From Actinernus sp. WN-2022 (taxonomy: Eukaryota > Cnidaria > Anthozoa > Actiniaria > Actinernidae), in assembly GCA_030867875.1 (NCBI GenBank), contig JAOWCC010000577.1:76069012-76133011 (forward strand): 64,000 bases of DNA, read 5' to 3'. Both the position numbers and the translations under genes were made by a program. A model generated the notes under the pieces. That model searched no databases. It was not told the origin of the DNA and saw only the letters and a list, made by a program, of their open reading frames with translations. Shown one piece after another: positions 10,105 through 21,925 of the stretch; the first letter of the stretch is position 1; every line of letters starts with the position of its first letter.

Positions 10105-10764
10105 TTATACCTTTTTGACATAGGCATACTGTTTTTCTCCCGGAAATATATTGGTCCGTAACCGGAAGTTATCAGGCATCTGAGGCTTGAGATCACAGAA
10201 TAGATACCCATGAGGCTTTGTGGTCGCATCATTGAAGGCTTCTTGCATATATTTTACGTTTCCCGGGAACATTTGTTTTCCTAAATGATTCACTTGACTA
10301 CTATCACGTGGAGACTTAAAAAGAACAAGATAATGACAGTTCAGACTGACATCTCTCATTTCTTTGCCTTGATGAAAAATATTTTGCAATATAAATATGC
10401 ATGACATATTTCTGTGGTGACAGCCTTTGGTAAATAAATTCGAAATTCTTTTATCACTGCTGACTTCACTCATCAAATCATCGATAACCACAAGATTGCG
10501 AACACTTGGATTAATCCTAGATTCCAGGTCACTTGGTATTCCCTCGATAAATGTTATGTTGGGAAGGGTTTGTTGCATTTCTTCATAAGCGGGTTGGTCT
10601 AATCCGTAACACCAAAGAATATTCTCGGGGGCGCCATCAATGGAATTTTCACCGGCTTGCAAAAGACGTTTCACAAACTGGGTTTTTCCACAGCAAGTGG
10701 GTCCGGCTATCACCGCTCCAAAGGGGTGTTTCAGTCTTGGGTCCATATCGCCAAATGGTAACAT
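10105..10764 (-). CDS. ATP: FtsK/HerA-type genome-packaging ATPase
   Basis: An uninterrupted 219-residue P-loop ATPase of the Polinton/adenovirus-like packaging type, which drives DNA into the capsid. Walker A is AGPTCCGKT (about residue 20) and Walker B is NLVVIDDL (about residue 90). A sensor-like Gln is in CIFILQN, and the C-terminal boxes are SPRDSSQVNHL and HGYLFCDLKP. The start MLPFGDMDPRLKHPF matches the family's short N-terminus. It is one of the few Polinton 1 genes with no break. It lies 35 bp upstream of protein B on the same strand. Confidence 0.9.
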   Translation of the reverse strand: MLPFGDMDPRLKHPFGAVIAGPTCCGKTQFVKRLLQAGENSIDGAPENILWCYGLDQPAYEEMQQTLPNITFIEGIPSDLESRINPSVRNLVVIDDLMSEVSSDKRISNLFTKGCHHRNMSCIFILQNIFHQGKEMRDVSLNCHYLVLFKSPRDSSQVNHLGKQMFPGNVKYMQEAFNDATTKPHGYLFCDLKPQMPDNFRLRTNIFPGEKQYAYVKKV

Positions 10765-10792
10765 TTAAGTTGTTCACGCGTATATATCACCC

Positions 10793-11002
10793 CTAACCTT
10801 TCTCATTAGGAATCAACCAATGGCTATCCAATGGATTATAGTCTCGAACGACTTTATATTTCTGTAATTTTGCCTCTTGTAAATATTTCTTGCGTTTTTC
10901 GCTAGGTAAATGATGGACATCAGCTAAATGATTGGAAAGTTTCACTAAATATTTGGATCCACAATTTGGTACTGGACAATTCCTACAACTCCGTTTGGAC
11001 AT
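10793..11002 (-). CDS. Small C2H2-like zinc-finger protein
   Basis: Sixty-nine residues beginning MSKRSCRNCPVPNCGSKY. A single finger, CPVPNC...HLADVH, has the C-x4-C...H-x4-H spacing of a C2H2 module. The tail is Lys-rich and ends RDYNPLDSHWL. It lies between the PolB 3' end and the ATPase on the same strand. Comparable small zinc-finger ORFs occur in other Polintons, but I cannot assign a role. The intervening 11003-11247 holds AATAAA-like signals and no ORF. Confidence 0.5.
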   Translation of the reverse strand: MSKRSCRNCPVPNCGSKYLVKLSNHLADVHHLPSEKRKKYLQEAKLQKYKVVRDYNPLDSHWLIPNEKG

Positions 11003-11247
11003 GTTAACGTTTGCATGTTATGAACTCAAATGATTTTAAAACTAGAAAACTTGAAGTTTTATCGTAATTTGTCAGGACAAACATGATGAAAAGGACAAAT
11101 GAATAGAGACGTGTTCATTTCCATAACACATTTATTGGAAGTTTGTACATTTGTACATTTTAAGTAAGAATAAAATAACTGTTTACATTAAAGCTTGAAA
11201 ATACTATTTACGATAATATAACTATTTTACAGCACTTGGTTCTACGT

Positions 11248-14200
11248 TTATATCTCTAGAGGTAAAGTGGTCACACCATCCTCTTGTACTTTTCGTTTTG
11301 GGTAAAAATAAGAAAACCCAGCCCTGACTTGCTGATAGGTGTACATGGTGTTGTTGAGAACACGAAAACCCTTATTGATACCCGAGCTACTCTCTTTGGT
11401 TAGTAATACATTGAGATATTTCTATTTATCGATGTCGTTGCATCTCTTGTTGACACCTTTACAACTGAACTTGTTAGAAGCGCCAAAACAATAGTACGTT
11501 TTACTATTTAAACCAATAATCCCGTCACCAGACCACTCCTCCTTAAACAGACCGGGCGTTCTCTTATCGTAGGCTTTGTGCTCGGGCGTATCAATACGAG
11601 GGAACCAGTTAACCTTATCCTGATTAAATTCAGCTCTGAGTTCTGGATTCACTAAACTTTCGACAGACTCTCCAGAAATGGCAATATAGGCAGAGTCGGT
11701 GTCCATTTCACAGTATTGAAAATTCGAACGGTCCAGATACTTATCTAAAAAATCAAAATATAATTGTAACATACGTAGTTTGGCATACTGGTACACAAAA
11801 ATCTGCATAGGAAAATTTAATTTAATTTTTTCTTACAGGACTGGACTTCATAAGTATTTTCGTCAATGGTGTCTATTTGACGGAAGAAAGGAGTATTGAT
11901 CAGGCGGGAAGCTTTGGATTCCTCACAGAACCTGACCTCACGATGGCGTCCTTGATCGTTTTTCCGTAGCTGGAATTGCCCACCTATAGAAAAAACAATA
12001 ATAAAATGAGTAATCACGCGATTACAATTGCCAACCTGTTGAAAAAATAAAATTAGTATCCCTCTGTTGCGTCTAATAGCATTCGTATTTGAACTCTGAG
12101 GTTTACTTACCAATTTCATCGTATCCGCCATGATGGCTTTGTGAGGGTCGGCATCACCAGCGCGCCTGGCGTCACTCACGGCCTCACCAAAGGGCTTGAA
12201 GCAAGGGGAAGGCGTGTACTCGACCACTTGATAAATACGAGTGACTTCCAGACCGTGCTCCAAGTACCATTGGATGAGGGGAGTGGCCAGTAAGATCTTT
12301 TCACCGAAGAAACTCCCTATCAGACTGCGGCGAGGGCGAGGCATGATGTTATGTTCCTCAGCAAACCCTTTCATGAAGTCGCCAATGTCCTCTCTAGAAA
12401 TATCTGTATTTTTGAAGATGGGACACATCTCGCTGAATTTGGGTTTTATATGATCCGGTACCCGGATGTCACATTCGACCACACCAAACAGAGACCCACT
12501 GCGGATGGCTGTCAGAATCTGGTCTTTATCCAACGTAGTGACTTTGTCTATAGGGCGGCTGAACTTGGTTTCCAGGAAGTGTTGAAGTGTAGGGTTAGTT
12601 CTTTTCAACCTTCGCCACGCACATTCCCACATCTCCACAAGGTGATAGCCTTCATCCCGAATGTATTGAGAATTCGCTCGCGTTTCTTCCAATAACTCAG
12701 TCATGGGTTTGTTCCTCTTCACGTTCATTTCTTTCCCTCGGTTAAGATGACAATCGTGGTTGTGATACCAACATCCTGGAAAATGGAAAATAATGAATAA
12801 ATAAATTATTTATATATCTATGAATCTAAGCATGAATGAATGAATGAATGAATATTTAAATGAGTGAAATGAAATAAATAAATAAATGAATGAGTGAACC
12901 GAATGAATAAATAAACGAGTGAGTGAACTAAATGAATTAATGGTGAAATGAATGAGTGAATGAGTGAATGAAATGAATGAATAAATAAATAAATGAGTGA
13001 GTGAAATGAATGAATGAATAAATAAATGAGTGAGTGAAATGAATGAATAAGAATTAAATGAAGGAATTAATAATCGAGTTAGTTAAATGAAGGAATTAAT
13101 AATCGAGTGGGTGAAATGAATGAATAAATAAATGAGTGAATGCATAAATATTTTTCCCTGTCAAACATTATTTCCTACCTTGAAACTGGAAGACGGTCTG
13201 AGTTGGTCCGTTGAATCCGTCGACTGGGAGTCTTCTGTCACCGATACGCTTTTCCGTATCATTCATCTGATGTCGGATATGGATCCCTCTCTGCTCGGTT
13301 TCCCATTCCAACCACTCTGTCGCCATCTTGCAGGAGCTTTCTTTCTTGAATTGAGTTTCCTCTTTTCTTCTGGTAAAGGATCCTGTGGGCATGTTCTGCA
13401 TAATAGCCCAGAGATAGAGGGCGTTGGCGTCGTACCCCACAATTTTCTGGCAGACTTTAGGTTCTTTTCCTTGGGCTTGTATTTCGTTTTCTCGGATCTT
13501 GGTCTTGTTCTTTTCATGGTACCGGTGAAATATGATACTGGGTCCGCCCACCACGTTTTTCTTGAATAGCGAGTAGAGATCTTTGTTTTTCTCATCGAAG
13601 AGAGGGAAGTGTATGCCAGGTTGAAGGGTTTGAAAGAGGTACGTTAAGGTGATACCAGGGATAGAAATACCTTGCCTCAACATATCGATGTTTCGGGCTT
13701 TCCAGAAGGCAGACATTTTCTCCAAGGCAACACAGAAGGGTTGAACATCGAGGTCGTTGTACCAGATGAGGAAGTCGCGGAACGTTTGCATGTTATTTTC
13801 GTTCCAAACTTGCTGGCAGTACTGGTAGTCTTCGTCAGAAATGTTGGAGTTGGTCAAGGAGGAGTGGAAATTTTCGTGAGGAGGAAGAGAAGAGTGGTCT
13901 AATTTGTCCAGGGAGTCCATCCACTCGTAGGGGAAGAAGCCTTTGGTTTGAGGGCAATCGTAGGCTTTCAGGAATTTCGGGTAACTGAACCCAGGAGCGA
14001 GGAAGTTGGTCACATCCAAGAAGCGCAAATGTTCAGTTTTCAAACACATGAAATTGTTGTTACGCTTTATGGTAAACTTTCCTTGCTCATGTTGGACCAG
14101 GACGGGGAAGAGAAATTCGTTGACGGCATTCAAGTCATACTTGCCAGAATTGAAGCCCAGGACGGGAAGTTCTTTCAAGTACTCATCCAATCTGTCTCTA

Positions 14201-17200
14201 AGTTTTTTAAGTGGTTTTACTTTTTTCTTTTTCTTTGGTTGTGCATTGCCTACTTTCGGTTGATTTTGAACACACTGCTCTCCCCGCTCTCGATTGAATG
14301 CCCGGTAGAATGAAGGATCTTGCTCTTCCACTTCATCATCTAAGAAAGCTCTGTCTTCCTCAGTCTCCGACTCCATTTCTTCGTCTTCATCATCCGTATT
14401 CATCAGATCTTCTCCTTCATCATTGTCACTATCCTCTTCGACTGTAGTGGCATTGGCTACTCGTTGTTCCTCGGTTATCAACCCTAGCTTGTCGTCAATT
14501 GCTTCAAACAAATAGGCAAACTCTTGTTTCACGAGGCGATAACGTTCTTGTCTGATTTTCACAAGGTAGTCGACCATATCTTTCACAAGCTTTTTAGAGT
14601 CCCCATCCGTCACAAAACATTTTGGCTGCTCGCAGTTAGGGACATTGGAGCATACATTGACACTGAGTGGTACATGCTTGGCTTGCCAGGTCAGTTTCGC
14701 AGTGTCTTTTGGGTGATTCTGGTGATCGAACATACATTCGAAGTCGTAGGTGGCTCTGTAAGGGAAGTACTTCAACTGTTCGGGGATGTAGAAGCCTTAG
14801 TCTTCCAGTAAATTGAAGATAGTCGGAGGCGTCTTGTAAGCCCCACCCGGGAATTGGTAGCGAACTTTCGCTTCACAGGTACGCTCGTGACGGTGTAACA
14901 TACCAACATGCTTCCAGTAGAAGGATGTGGAATATTTCTTCATATTCTTGATGTAAGAGAAGTGGTCCTGGTGAAGATTGAGGTAGAGGGTACTGGAATA
15001 ATGGTGGTGTGAGCGGTGGATGAGTTGGGCTGCTAATTCGGGTTTGGCGTCGTCATCTTTATTCTCTTCCTCCTCACTGCCTCCATCAGGTTGGGTGGGT
15101 TCCAGCGCGTAGACAATGACGTTCACCTCGAAGAGCTTTTCCAGATCAGACATTTCTTCTAGGGTGACTCCGCTGAATTTCTTTTTGGAGGGTTGAGTGG
15201 CACGATACCTCAAACAAACAGACCAATATTTTGTTTACGAACCAGCGATGCGTTATCTCTGTATATGTACAATAAACGGTTGTTTTCAAAAGACTAAACA
15301 CATTTCTATCAATCAAAAGAAAGGGCTCGTAATTTATACGAACCAGCGATGCGTCATTTTTAACATGTATTTGCATAACATACTTAATTTAGTTGTAAAA
15401 GCTATAGTTTTGTTTATAACGGACTTTTTAGCACGATAACAGATGTTCACACAAGACTGGATTAAAACCCGTTTAGAACACCTGACCAGTAGTTCACGTT
15501 TTGGCGAATAACAGACTTAGTAAACTTAAGTATTCATCATGTTTATTTTATAATGTTGTACATGACAATGCTAGTGTAAACAAATACACGCTTACCTTTC
15601 GTAATAATGTTGAGTATCCCGCTCGAGGTTTTTCAAATGGCAGCCGTTGTGCAGCGCCAGAGCACGGAAGAAGCACAGGTTGTCTTTGTAGTGCTTTTTG
15701 TTGTTCCTATCTTGATCCAGTGGAATGATGCCTCGGTTTTCAACCAGGTAGTGGGGTAGATTTTTACCACGGCTTATAGGGTGACCACGGATCTTGGTCA
15801 CGAAGAAAGTGATGTTGGTCACTATCCACCACCCATTTGGAGTTGGGGCGTTGTTGTCTCACCCATTCCAGAATATCCAGGTTTTGAAGAGCTTCCCGGA
15901 CTCGTTCAAGATCACCGGCATTGGCGATAAGGAAGGGTTCTTCAAAAGCCTGGTTGTTATTGCGGGAGGTATAATGATATTGAAGCTCGCCAGTCTCGTT
16001 GTTCCTCAGTAGATAACCAAAGGACACATTCAGTTTGAAGACGGTAGACTGGTCCGCGAAGATCCGGTCAAGATGGGGTAGGAGTTCTGAGGGTTGAAGG
16101 GAAGACAGGCGCAAGTTGTACCAGTCTAGCAGTCTGTTCTGGCGTTGGAACCGGGTCCGGATCTGAAACCAATGGCGACGGTATTCGAGGACAGGGCTCT
16201 GCTGGTCTTCAGGGAGATCGGTGAGGGCTTTAAAGTCTTCTTGCCAGCTGGAACTTGTGGTGGGGTTTGGTGGCGGTTTATCAGCTGGATTGGGCTTCAG
16301 TTTCTTGGGTTTTGGGTCTGAAAAAAAATATTTGGCTATAAATAAAAGACCGGTCCAAACATATTCTATTGGGATGTCTGAACACGAATCTGCATATGAA
16401 TAAGACTCAAGATGAAGTTAATGAGGACTAATCCGCCACACAAAAGACTTACATCACCTTCTATTGTGCTTAGCCGAACATGGATTGACATCTGAATAGT
16501 CACGGCTATCAAGCTGAAGTAAATTAAGAAAAATCCAACACAAAACTTTCCCAAGCATGTATTACTGTGGAGTTAACGATTTAATGAAGTTTATAGACCT
16601 CAAAACAAAGATAACGCGTGTCAAAACGAATAGAGTGTAGCCTGGGAATGTTAACATACGCGAAAATATTGAAATATGAAAATTATAGTTTCATACAATT
16701 ACTGTATAGCTCCAGAAAGGGTAAACACTTCAAAAGCGCATGTTAATTTTTTTGTTTTGGCGATGGTAAGAAAAATATTGGGACACGAACTGAAGTTTTA
16801 CCAGACTACTAACATAGAACAAGAACTATTTGCGTAATAATTGATTTCGTTATTACTCCGGCTTAGACCTGACACTGGACAACAATGTCAATTAAGGAAA
16901 AATATGAATTAAAGTTTTGTCAAATTACAAACTAAATTCTATCACACCAGCTATAAGCTGAAATTGAGGCTACGTTGGAGTCGTAATGGTTTCGTAATAT
17001 TAGTAAAGTAATGAATGTTTTAGGCCTGGTTCAAACGTCGAACTTTTCAAATGTATTGTTAATCCTAGCAAACAAAAGACTCCATCTCAACGCGAATTTG
17101 CATAAGGTTAATCCCTCACACAAAAGACTGACCCAAACATACATATTTCTTACCGAATTTGTCTTCGCTGGGACGTTTCTTGCTGGTCGAGGCTTTGGGA

Positions 17201-18049
17201 TGAGCGGTCTTCTGATGGGTTTGGAAGGGGGCCATATTGTGGAATTCTTCGCCACAGGTATTGCATTTGTAGTTGCGCTGGGCAGCTCGGTTCTCGTGAA
17301 CTTGCTTCTCGTGGTATCGCAAATGCTCCTTACGACTAAATTTCTTCTCGCAATGAGAACACTCGTGCTGCTTTTCGCCGTTGTGGGTCTTTTCGTGACG
17401 CGTCAAGGCATCTCCTCGAGAAAACACTTTCCCGCACGTCTCACACTGATGTCGGCTCTTTTTGGCTGGGGGAATGTTGTCCTCGACAGCTCGCTTCATA
17501 CCCGCTCCCGTCTGTCGTACTTCTGGGGTGGCCTCCTAGGAGGAAAAAAGATACACAAACTTTAGTTAGAATGGTATTGCGTAACGGAACAGAACTGGAC
17601 CACAAGGAAACAAACTTTTGTTAGAATGGTATCGCGTAAGAACAGAACTAGCCCATCGAATTACTTACCGAGTCAAAATCAATCCAAGGCTCGAATATTT
17701 CGGGAGGAATGTCTGAAGTTTCGTCCAAGTGATTCTGAAAAGACGGAAGAAAATCAAAGTAAATTTTACGCTGAAACCTTTACAATAATACATTATCAAA
17801 TTGCTTACTTTTGTAGCAGTCTCCAACTCTGTTTCGCAATCGTTGCAGGGCTCCAACACCTCAAGAGGAATCTCAATATTCTCTGGAATGGTCTACAAAT
17901 TTAAAAACACGCTCAAAACCTGCACACAAACAAAACGGTTGTGATGTAAATACAAGTTAAAATAATATTTACCTCAAAGTCAACTGCTGCGATCTCGAGT
18001 AGCTTTACAATGGCCTCGTGATATCACAGTCCAATTTGGTAGCTTCCAT
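11248..18049 (-). pseudogene. POLB: Protein-primed family B DNA polymerase, 8 exons, several breaks
   Basis: Exons fit GT-AG rules in phase: 18049-17973, 17892-17809, 17734-17669, 17535-17154, 16317-15596, 15208-13179, 12775-12111, 11983-11248. Exon 4 encodes three C2H2 fingers (CETCGKVFSRGDALTRHEKTH is the first). Exon 6 holds Exo I (YDFECMFD), Exo II (LGFNSGKYD) and motif A (YDANALYLW). Exons 7/8 split motif B (KL|VGNSSYGKT). Motif C is CEMDTDSAY. Breaks include a frameshift in exon 1, a frameshift near 15810, TAA at 14797-14799, shifts near 11950 and 11815, and a TAG near 11422. The start codon is the one embedded in the right TIR. PolB would replicate the element from its ends. Confidence 0.9.
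12776..13178 (-). repeat. TGAA-rich microsatellite filling PolB intron 6
   Basis: The intron between PolB motif A and the GCWYHNHDC box is almost wholly an imperfect ATGAATGA/TAAA array with higher-order units such as GAGTGAGTGAAATGAATGAA. The intron has normal gtagga and ccag ends. It is probably simple expansion. Confidence 0.85.
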
Positions 18050-18519
18050 GTTGTTCACTTCTCAATTTCGAATAGGTCGATCAATATCTTGTTCAAGGCT
18101 TTGGGTTGTACTGATTCGGAGACACGGCTCCTGGTTTTATAGACGACCCCAAACAATAGGCTTTGCCCAAACATGCCCCGAATTAATGAGAGCGCCCTAA
18201 AAATTAGCATTCCGAATTTATGCATACGCCCTAAAAATAGGGCGTACGCCCTAAAAATAATTCCTTAATTAATTCAATGGACAATAGGATTGTGCCGTCA
18301 CCTGAATTAATGATCGCGCCTCAAAAATTAACATAGCGCCTTAAAAAAGGGCGTACGCCCTAATTAATTTATGCATGACCTAAGACAATAGGACTGTGAC
18401 GTCAGTGACGTCAGTGACGTCATCCTAATTAATGCATACGCCCTAAAAATTAGCATAACACCCTAAAAATTAGCATAACACCCTAAAAAAACGGCTAATT
18501 CGGTGCCTCTCCCACTACT
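18043..18519 (-). repeat. Polinton 1 right TIR
   Basis: An inverted copy of 2970-3435, slightly longer. It has three tandem TGACGTCA sites at 9-bp spacing (18397, 18406, 18415), whereas the left copy keeps one and a degenerate neighbour. It includes the PolB TATA box (18135-18141) and the PolB ATG (18047-18049). Confidence 0.93.
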
Positions 18520-18525
18520 CACAGC

Positions 18526-20372
18526 AGTCTTAAGCTCCGAACAGCACGCTTGATCTCTCTCAATTCCTTTGTTTACGAAGCGATGCTGGAAAGCTTGCTC
18601 TCCAGTTTGGCGTTGCTATGCGTATCTAAGCACGTGACCTCTAGCTGCAAAAGGCCTATTGTGCCGAACTGATTAATGTTCTGAGCCAATTAGTGACCAA
18701 GCCTCTAGTCAGGGGCTGACCATCTGCCAAAAGGAACAAAGGCCCTGGGCGATCACCTCTCAGTGCTAAATATTGAACCGCTGCTGTGACTGCACACAAA
18801 GGGGGCTTACCCAGTTAAATGAAAATTGGACACCCTTGGCGGAATGGGTCAGTCTTTGAAGCTTTTATCAAGATTTGTATCTGCGAAGGATTGGAACTAC
18901 AGTCTACAGCAATATCACCCACTGTGAGATGAATGGTAGGATTGAATGCTGACATGCTGGGAACATTAAACTCGGTCGACCTGAAGAAACCAAAATATTC
19001 CAGAGTACAAGCGGCCCAAAACATCACATCGTTGTAAATGGACAAACTTAACGATGAGTGTATCAACCTTAAAATATTGGCTGTCACAGGAAGCCGCTGA
19101 TTAGAGGAGGGTGTCCCTTGCCAACATTTTAATCCCCCTAACTAGCCGCTGCAGTTGTAGGCAATTGGTCAATGGGTCTGGCAAGCCTTGATCAATGTGG
19201 AGAGAGCGGATAGCTGCCAAATTAACTTTGATAGAAGAATGACGCAAAGATTCGGCCAGGAATGTGGCAAACAAACACAAGGTCCATTCATCAGTGGGGA
19301 GGGGTGTTCCATTAGAGTTCAAGCGACCACTCATGTAGCAGAAATTTATAAACTTCTCTTGAGCACAAAAATAACTGCGGGGAGTAGACATAGCCAAACC
19401 ATGGAACATAAGAGCATAACAGCGAGCCTCTAAATACTTGTGACAGATGAGCCAGCAACTGATGAGGAACCTGGACGGGATACATGTCCGCTGCTGGAGC
19501 CAAATTGCGAAATGCCTGCCAATTAAAGCGAGATAATGCATCAGCTATGCCATTATCCACCCCAGGCACATGAACAGCTGCAAACGAAAGATTGTGATGG
19601 GCTGCAAGCAAGAGCAACCTTCTTAACAAATGCATGATATTAGGCTATCGTGAGGTCCTAGCATTTAAAATGTGCACCACTGATTCGTTGTCAACAATGA
19701 ATAGAACCCGTTTAGGACACCACTGTGAGGCCCATAAATGGGCAGCAACAACAACTGGGAATAGTTCCTTGTAAGCAATGGATAAACCACTTTGACTGGG
19801 TAGCCATCGTCCATTACACCACTCCGAACCCATGAAGGCACCATAACCAATTGAGCCTGCCGCATCCGAACCAACTTGGAAGTTGGGGAGAGGCTCCAAA
19901 CCCGGGAACAAGAAAAAACTGACACCATTCCACTGCCCAAAGAACACACGCCACCAAGCAAGATCTTGAATTCAGTGTTCAAACGTACAGGGTGACTGTC
20001 ATTGCGAAAACAGCATAGGAGATCAATTATGCGACGGAGGAATGTGCGACCAGGCCAAACAACCTTACAGGTGTGATGTAGCGAGCCAATCAGAGACTGA
20101 AACTTCTTAATGCACCATTTCCGTCCGTACCAATCGTCTAGCAAGTCACGAGTAGCAGCAAACTTATCTGCTGGGAGGCGAGCAATATGTGCCAATGTAT
20201 CTAACTCTATGCCTAGAACCACCAAGCACGTGGCTGGTCCTATACATTTCTGAGGATGCAGAGGGAGACCCAATTCCTTCACCACTGCCAATGCAATATC
20301 CAAGTTACGAGCGCATACAGGTGAATTGGCAGGTCCTGCTAAAATGAAGTCAACCAAATAATGAAGGAGACA
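18526..20372 (-). mobile_element. DIRS-like retroelement fragment (RT, RNase H, tyrosine recombinase)
   Basis: Minus-strand coding order is reverse transcriptase 3' part, RNase H and tyrosine recombinase, as in DIRS1-type elements. RT/thumb is seen in VVLGIELDTLAHIARLPADKF (about 20200). RNase H follows with VGSDAAGSIGYGAFM, AYKELFPVVVAAHLW and HVPGVDNGIADALSRF. The recombinase core-binding domain is at 19101-19500 and part of the catalytic domain at 18650-19087. Frames change several times and stops occur (for example after GCPIFI at about 18815). The palm YxDD of RT and the HxxR...Y end of the recombinase are missing, so both ends are truncated. The piece abuts the right TSD of Polinton 1. 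Confidence 0.8.
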
Positions 20373-20775
20373 CTAATTACTCGGGCCAGCGTAGGCTGGG
20401 CCCGAGTCAAGTTTCGCAAGTGTTTATTTTTATTTTTATTTTTATGTTTTGTGTCGCTCCGGAAGTCGCCGTTAACCAATCAGATTACACAGGAGCCATT
20501 GTTCGATGAACAACTCAACACGTGACAAGATTAACCAATCAGATTCGACACCGCTCGGGGACACTTCCCAAAGATATAATATTTTTAGAAGCAAAGTTGG
20601 ACGGGAGCGAAGATTGGAGCCATTCTTACCCATTATTTTGCTCAAACCAAAGGTCTCTTCGACTGAAATACCAAGATGTTCAGTTATTCTAGGGCTAGCA
20701 GGACTTTTAGTTGCTTTCGATGGAAAATTCTTACATTTACGAAAGGAGTGTGGCGATAATCGCATAGTCAGCTGC
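20373..20775. other. Unassigned spacer
   Basis: No convincing gene. A short GC hairpin (ACTCGGGCC...GGGCCCGAGT, about 20377-20415) lies at the DIRS breakpoint. A minus-strand open stretch of 97 codons (20472-20765) shows no domain I recognise. Confidence 0.4.
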
Positions 20776-21856
20776 GAGTGTAGGTTTTTGTCGAGGGTCG
20801 AGGGTCGAGTGTAAAAAGTCGAGGGTCCAAATATATTGCTTAAATCTATCTATACACTGCTCTCTTCGCAAGAAAGTCGAGAAACTATCCTGGTTAACTA
20901 ATCTCAAGTCATCCAAACAGCCAGAAAGACTGAGCTACCGAATTCCAGAGTGCGAACGAGCTTGCCGATGTCAATCAAAGTCCATGGAGTGAAATTTTAG
21001 AACGTGTTCCCGACGGGACCCCTGTACTGTTTCCCGCCTCAAGATCACATGACTGAAAAGCACTGGCTGTGGTCACACGAGAGGGTTAAACAAGATTTAG
21101 CGACCTAAATCACGATTTAAAAAAGTGTAAAAACTAATCACGATCAGTACGAAACTCGGGCGTGGTATATAACGTGTTACAAGTGACAATGATACGGAGA
21201 TACCAAGATACAGTGATACGGTGATACCAAGATACAGTGATACAGTGATACGCACATCTCAAATTTCTTTTTTTTAAGCGGACGCGAAATGGCCCCGCTA
21301 AATACAGGTTTATGTATGGAACGGACTGTTGTATGGGTCACCACAGGAAACCCAAGCTCTGTTTGTGTTTTAAATGATAAGGGTTTGTATGAGATTTTTA
21401 ACGAGTATTTGGTTGTATCCGTTTGGCCAGAAATACTGAATACTGAAGTCTTTATCTGTTCTTCATTGGGCTCTGTATGCAATTGCAGCGAATTCTGTTG
21501 AAATTTTACCCCTCGACCTCTCCAACTAAGAAAGAAGGCAAGGACGGTCGCAGCCGCCATTCCCCGATCCCAATCACTCGAACATCACGCTCGAATTTTC
21601 ATCCAAAATCGATGCCAACCGCAACTAGACCTCAAATAATAGCACAACAGTATCTATTCCAAGAGCCTCGTGCCATTTAATTGAAATAATCCCCATTTCT
21701 CGAGCCTAAATCGAACCTAATTTAAAACAAATCCGCCCGTTGGGATTCGTGACTGGTAGAAGTTGGCAACGCTTGACAACGGCTAGCTGCCCAAAGTTCA
21801 CGGGCTCAGAACGTACGTATATATATATTATTTTGAACACGCCTCCACGTAAGTTG

Positions 21857-21925
21857 GCTCTATGGTACAGTGGTTTAGAGCGCGCGGTTTTGATCCAACG
21901 ATCGGAGTTCGAGTCTATACCAGGC
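21857..21925 (+). other. tRNA-like (Gln-type) promoter remnant
   Basis: An A-box-like TGGTACAGTGG and a B-box-like GGAGTTCGAGTC are about 40 bp apart, with a TTTTGAT loop between. The acceptor ends do not pair, so this is a tRNA-derived fragment and not a gene. Confidence 0.4.

Larger units (their letters stand above)
2970..18519. mobile_element. Polinton/Maverick 1, full length, decayed
   Basis: A 15,550-bp element begins AGTAGTGGGAG and ends CTCCCACTACT. It is flanked by the perfect 6-bp duplication CACAGC (2964-2969 and 18520-18525), which is diagnostic for Polintons. It carries TIRs of about 470 bp. Plus-strand genes from the left are PC4-like/zinc-ribbon, unknown, integrase, minor capsid, basic membrane-active-like protein, major capsid and protease. 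Minus-strand genes from the right are PolB, a small zinc finger, the packaging ATPase and two conserved Polinton proteins. The two sets converge near 8.9 kb. Almost every gene has at least one stop or frameshift, so this copy is inactive as it stands. Confidence 0.97.

Noticed and set aside
12776..13178. TGAATGAA array as a functional repeat array
   Set aside because: It is an imperfect microsatellite confined to an intron with normal splice ends.
3774..14799. Stop-codon recoding or an alternative code in Polinton 1, since many genes have a single in-frame stop
   Set aside because: All three stops are used (TGA 3774 and 8707, TAG 4476, TAA 6129, 9198 and 14797), and the same genes also have frameshifts and deletions, so ordinary decay explains them.
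21857..21925. Functional tRNA-Gln gene
   Set aside because: The acceptor ends do not pair and the T stem has about three pairs.
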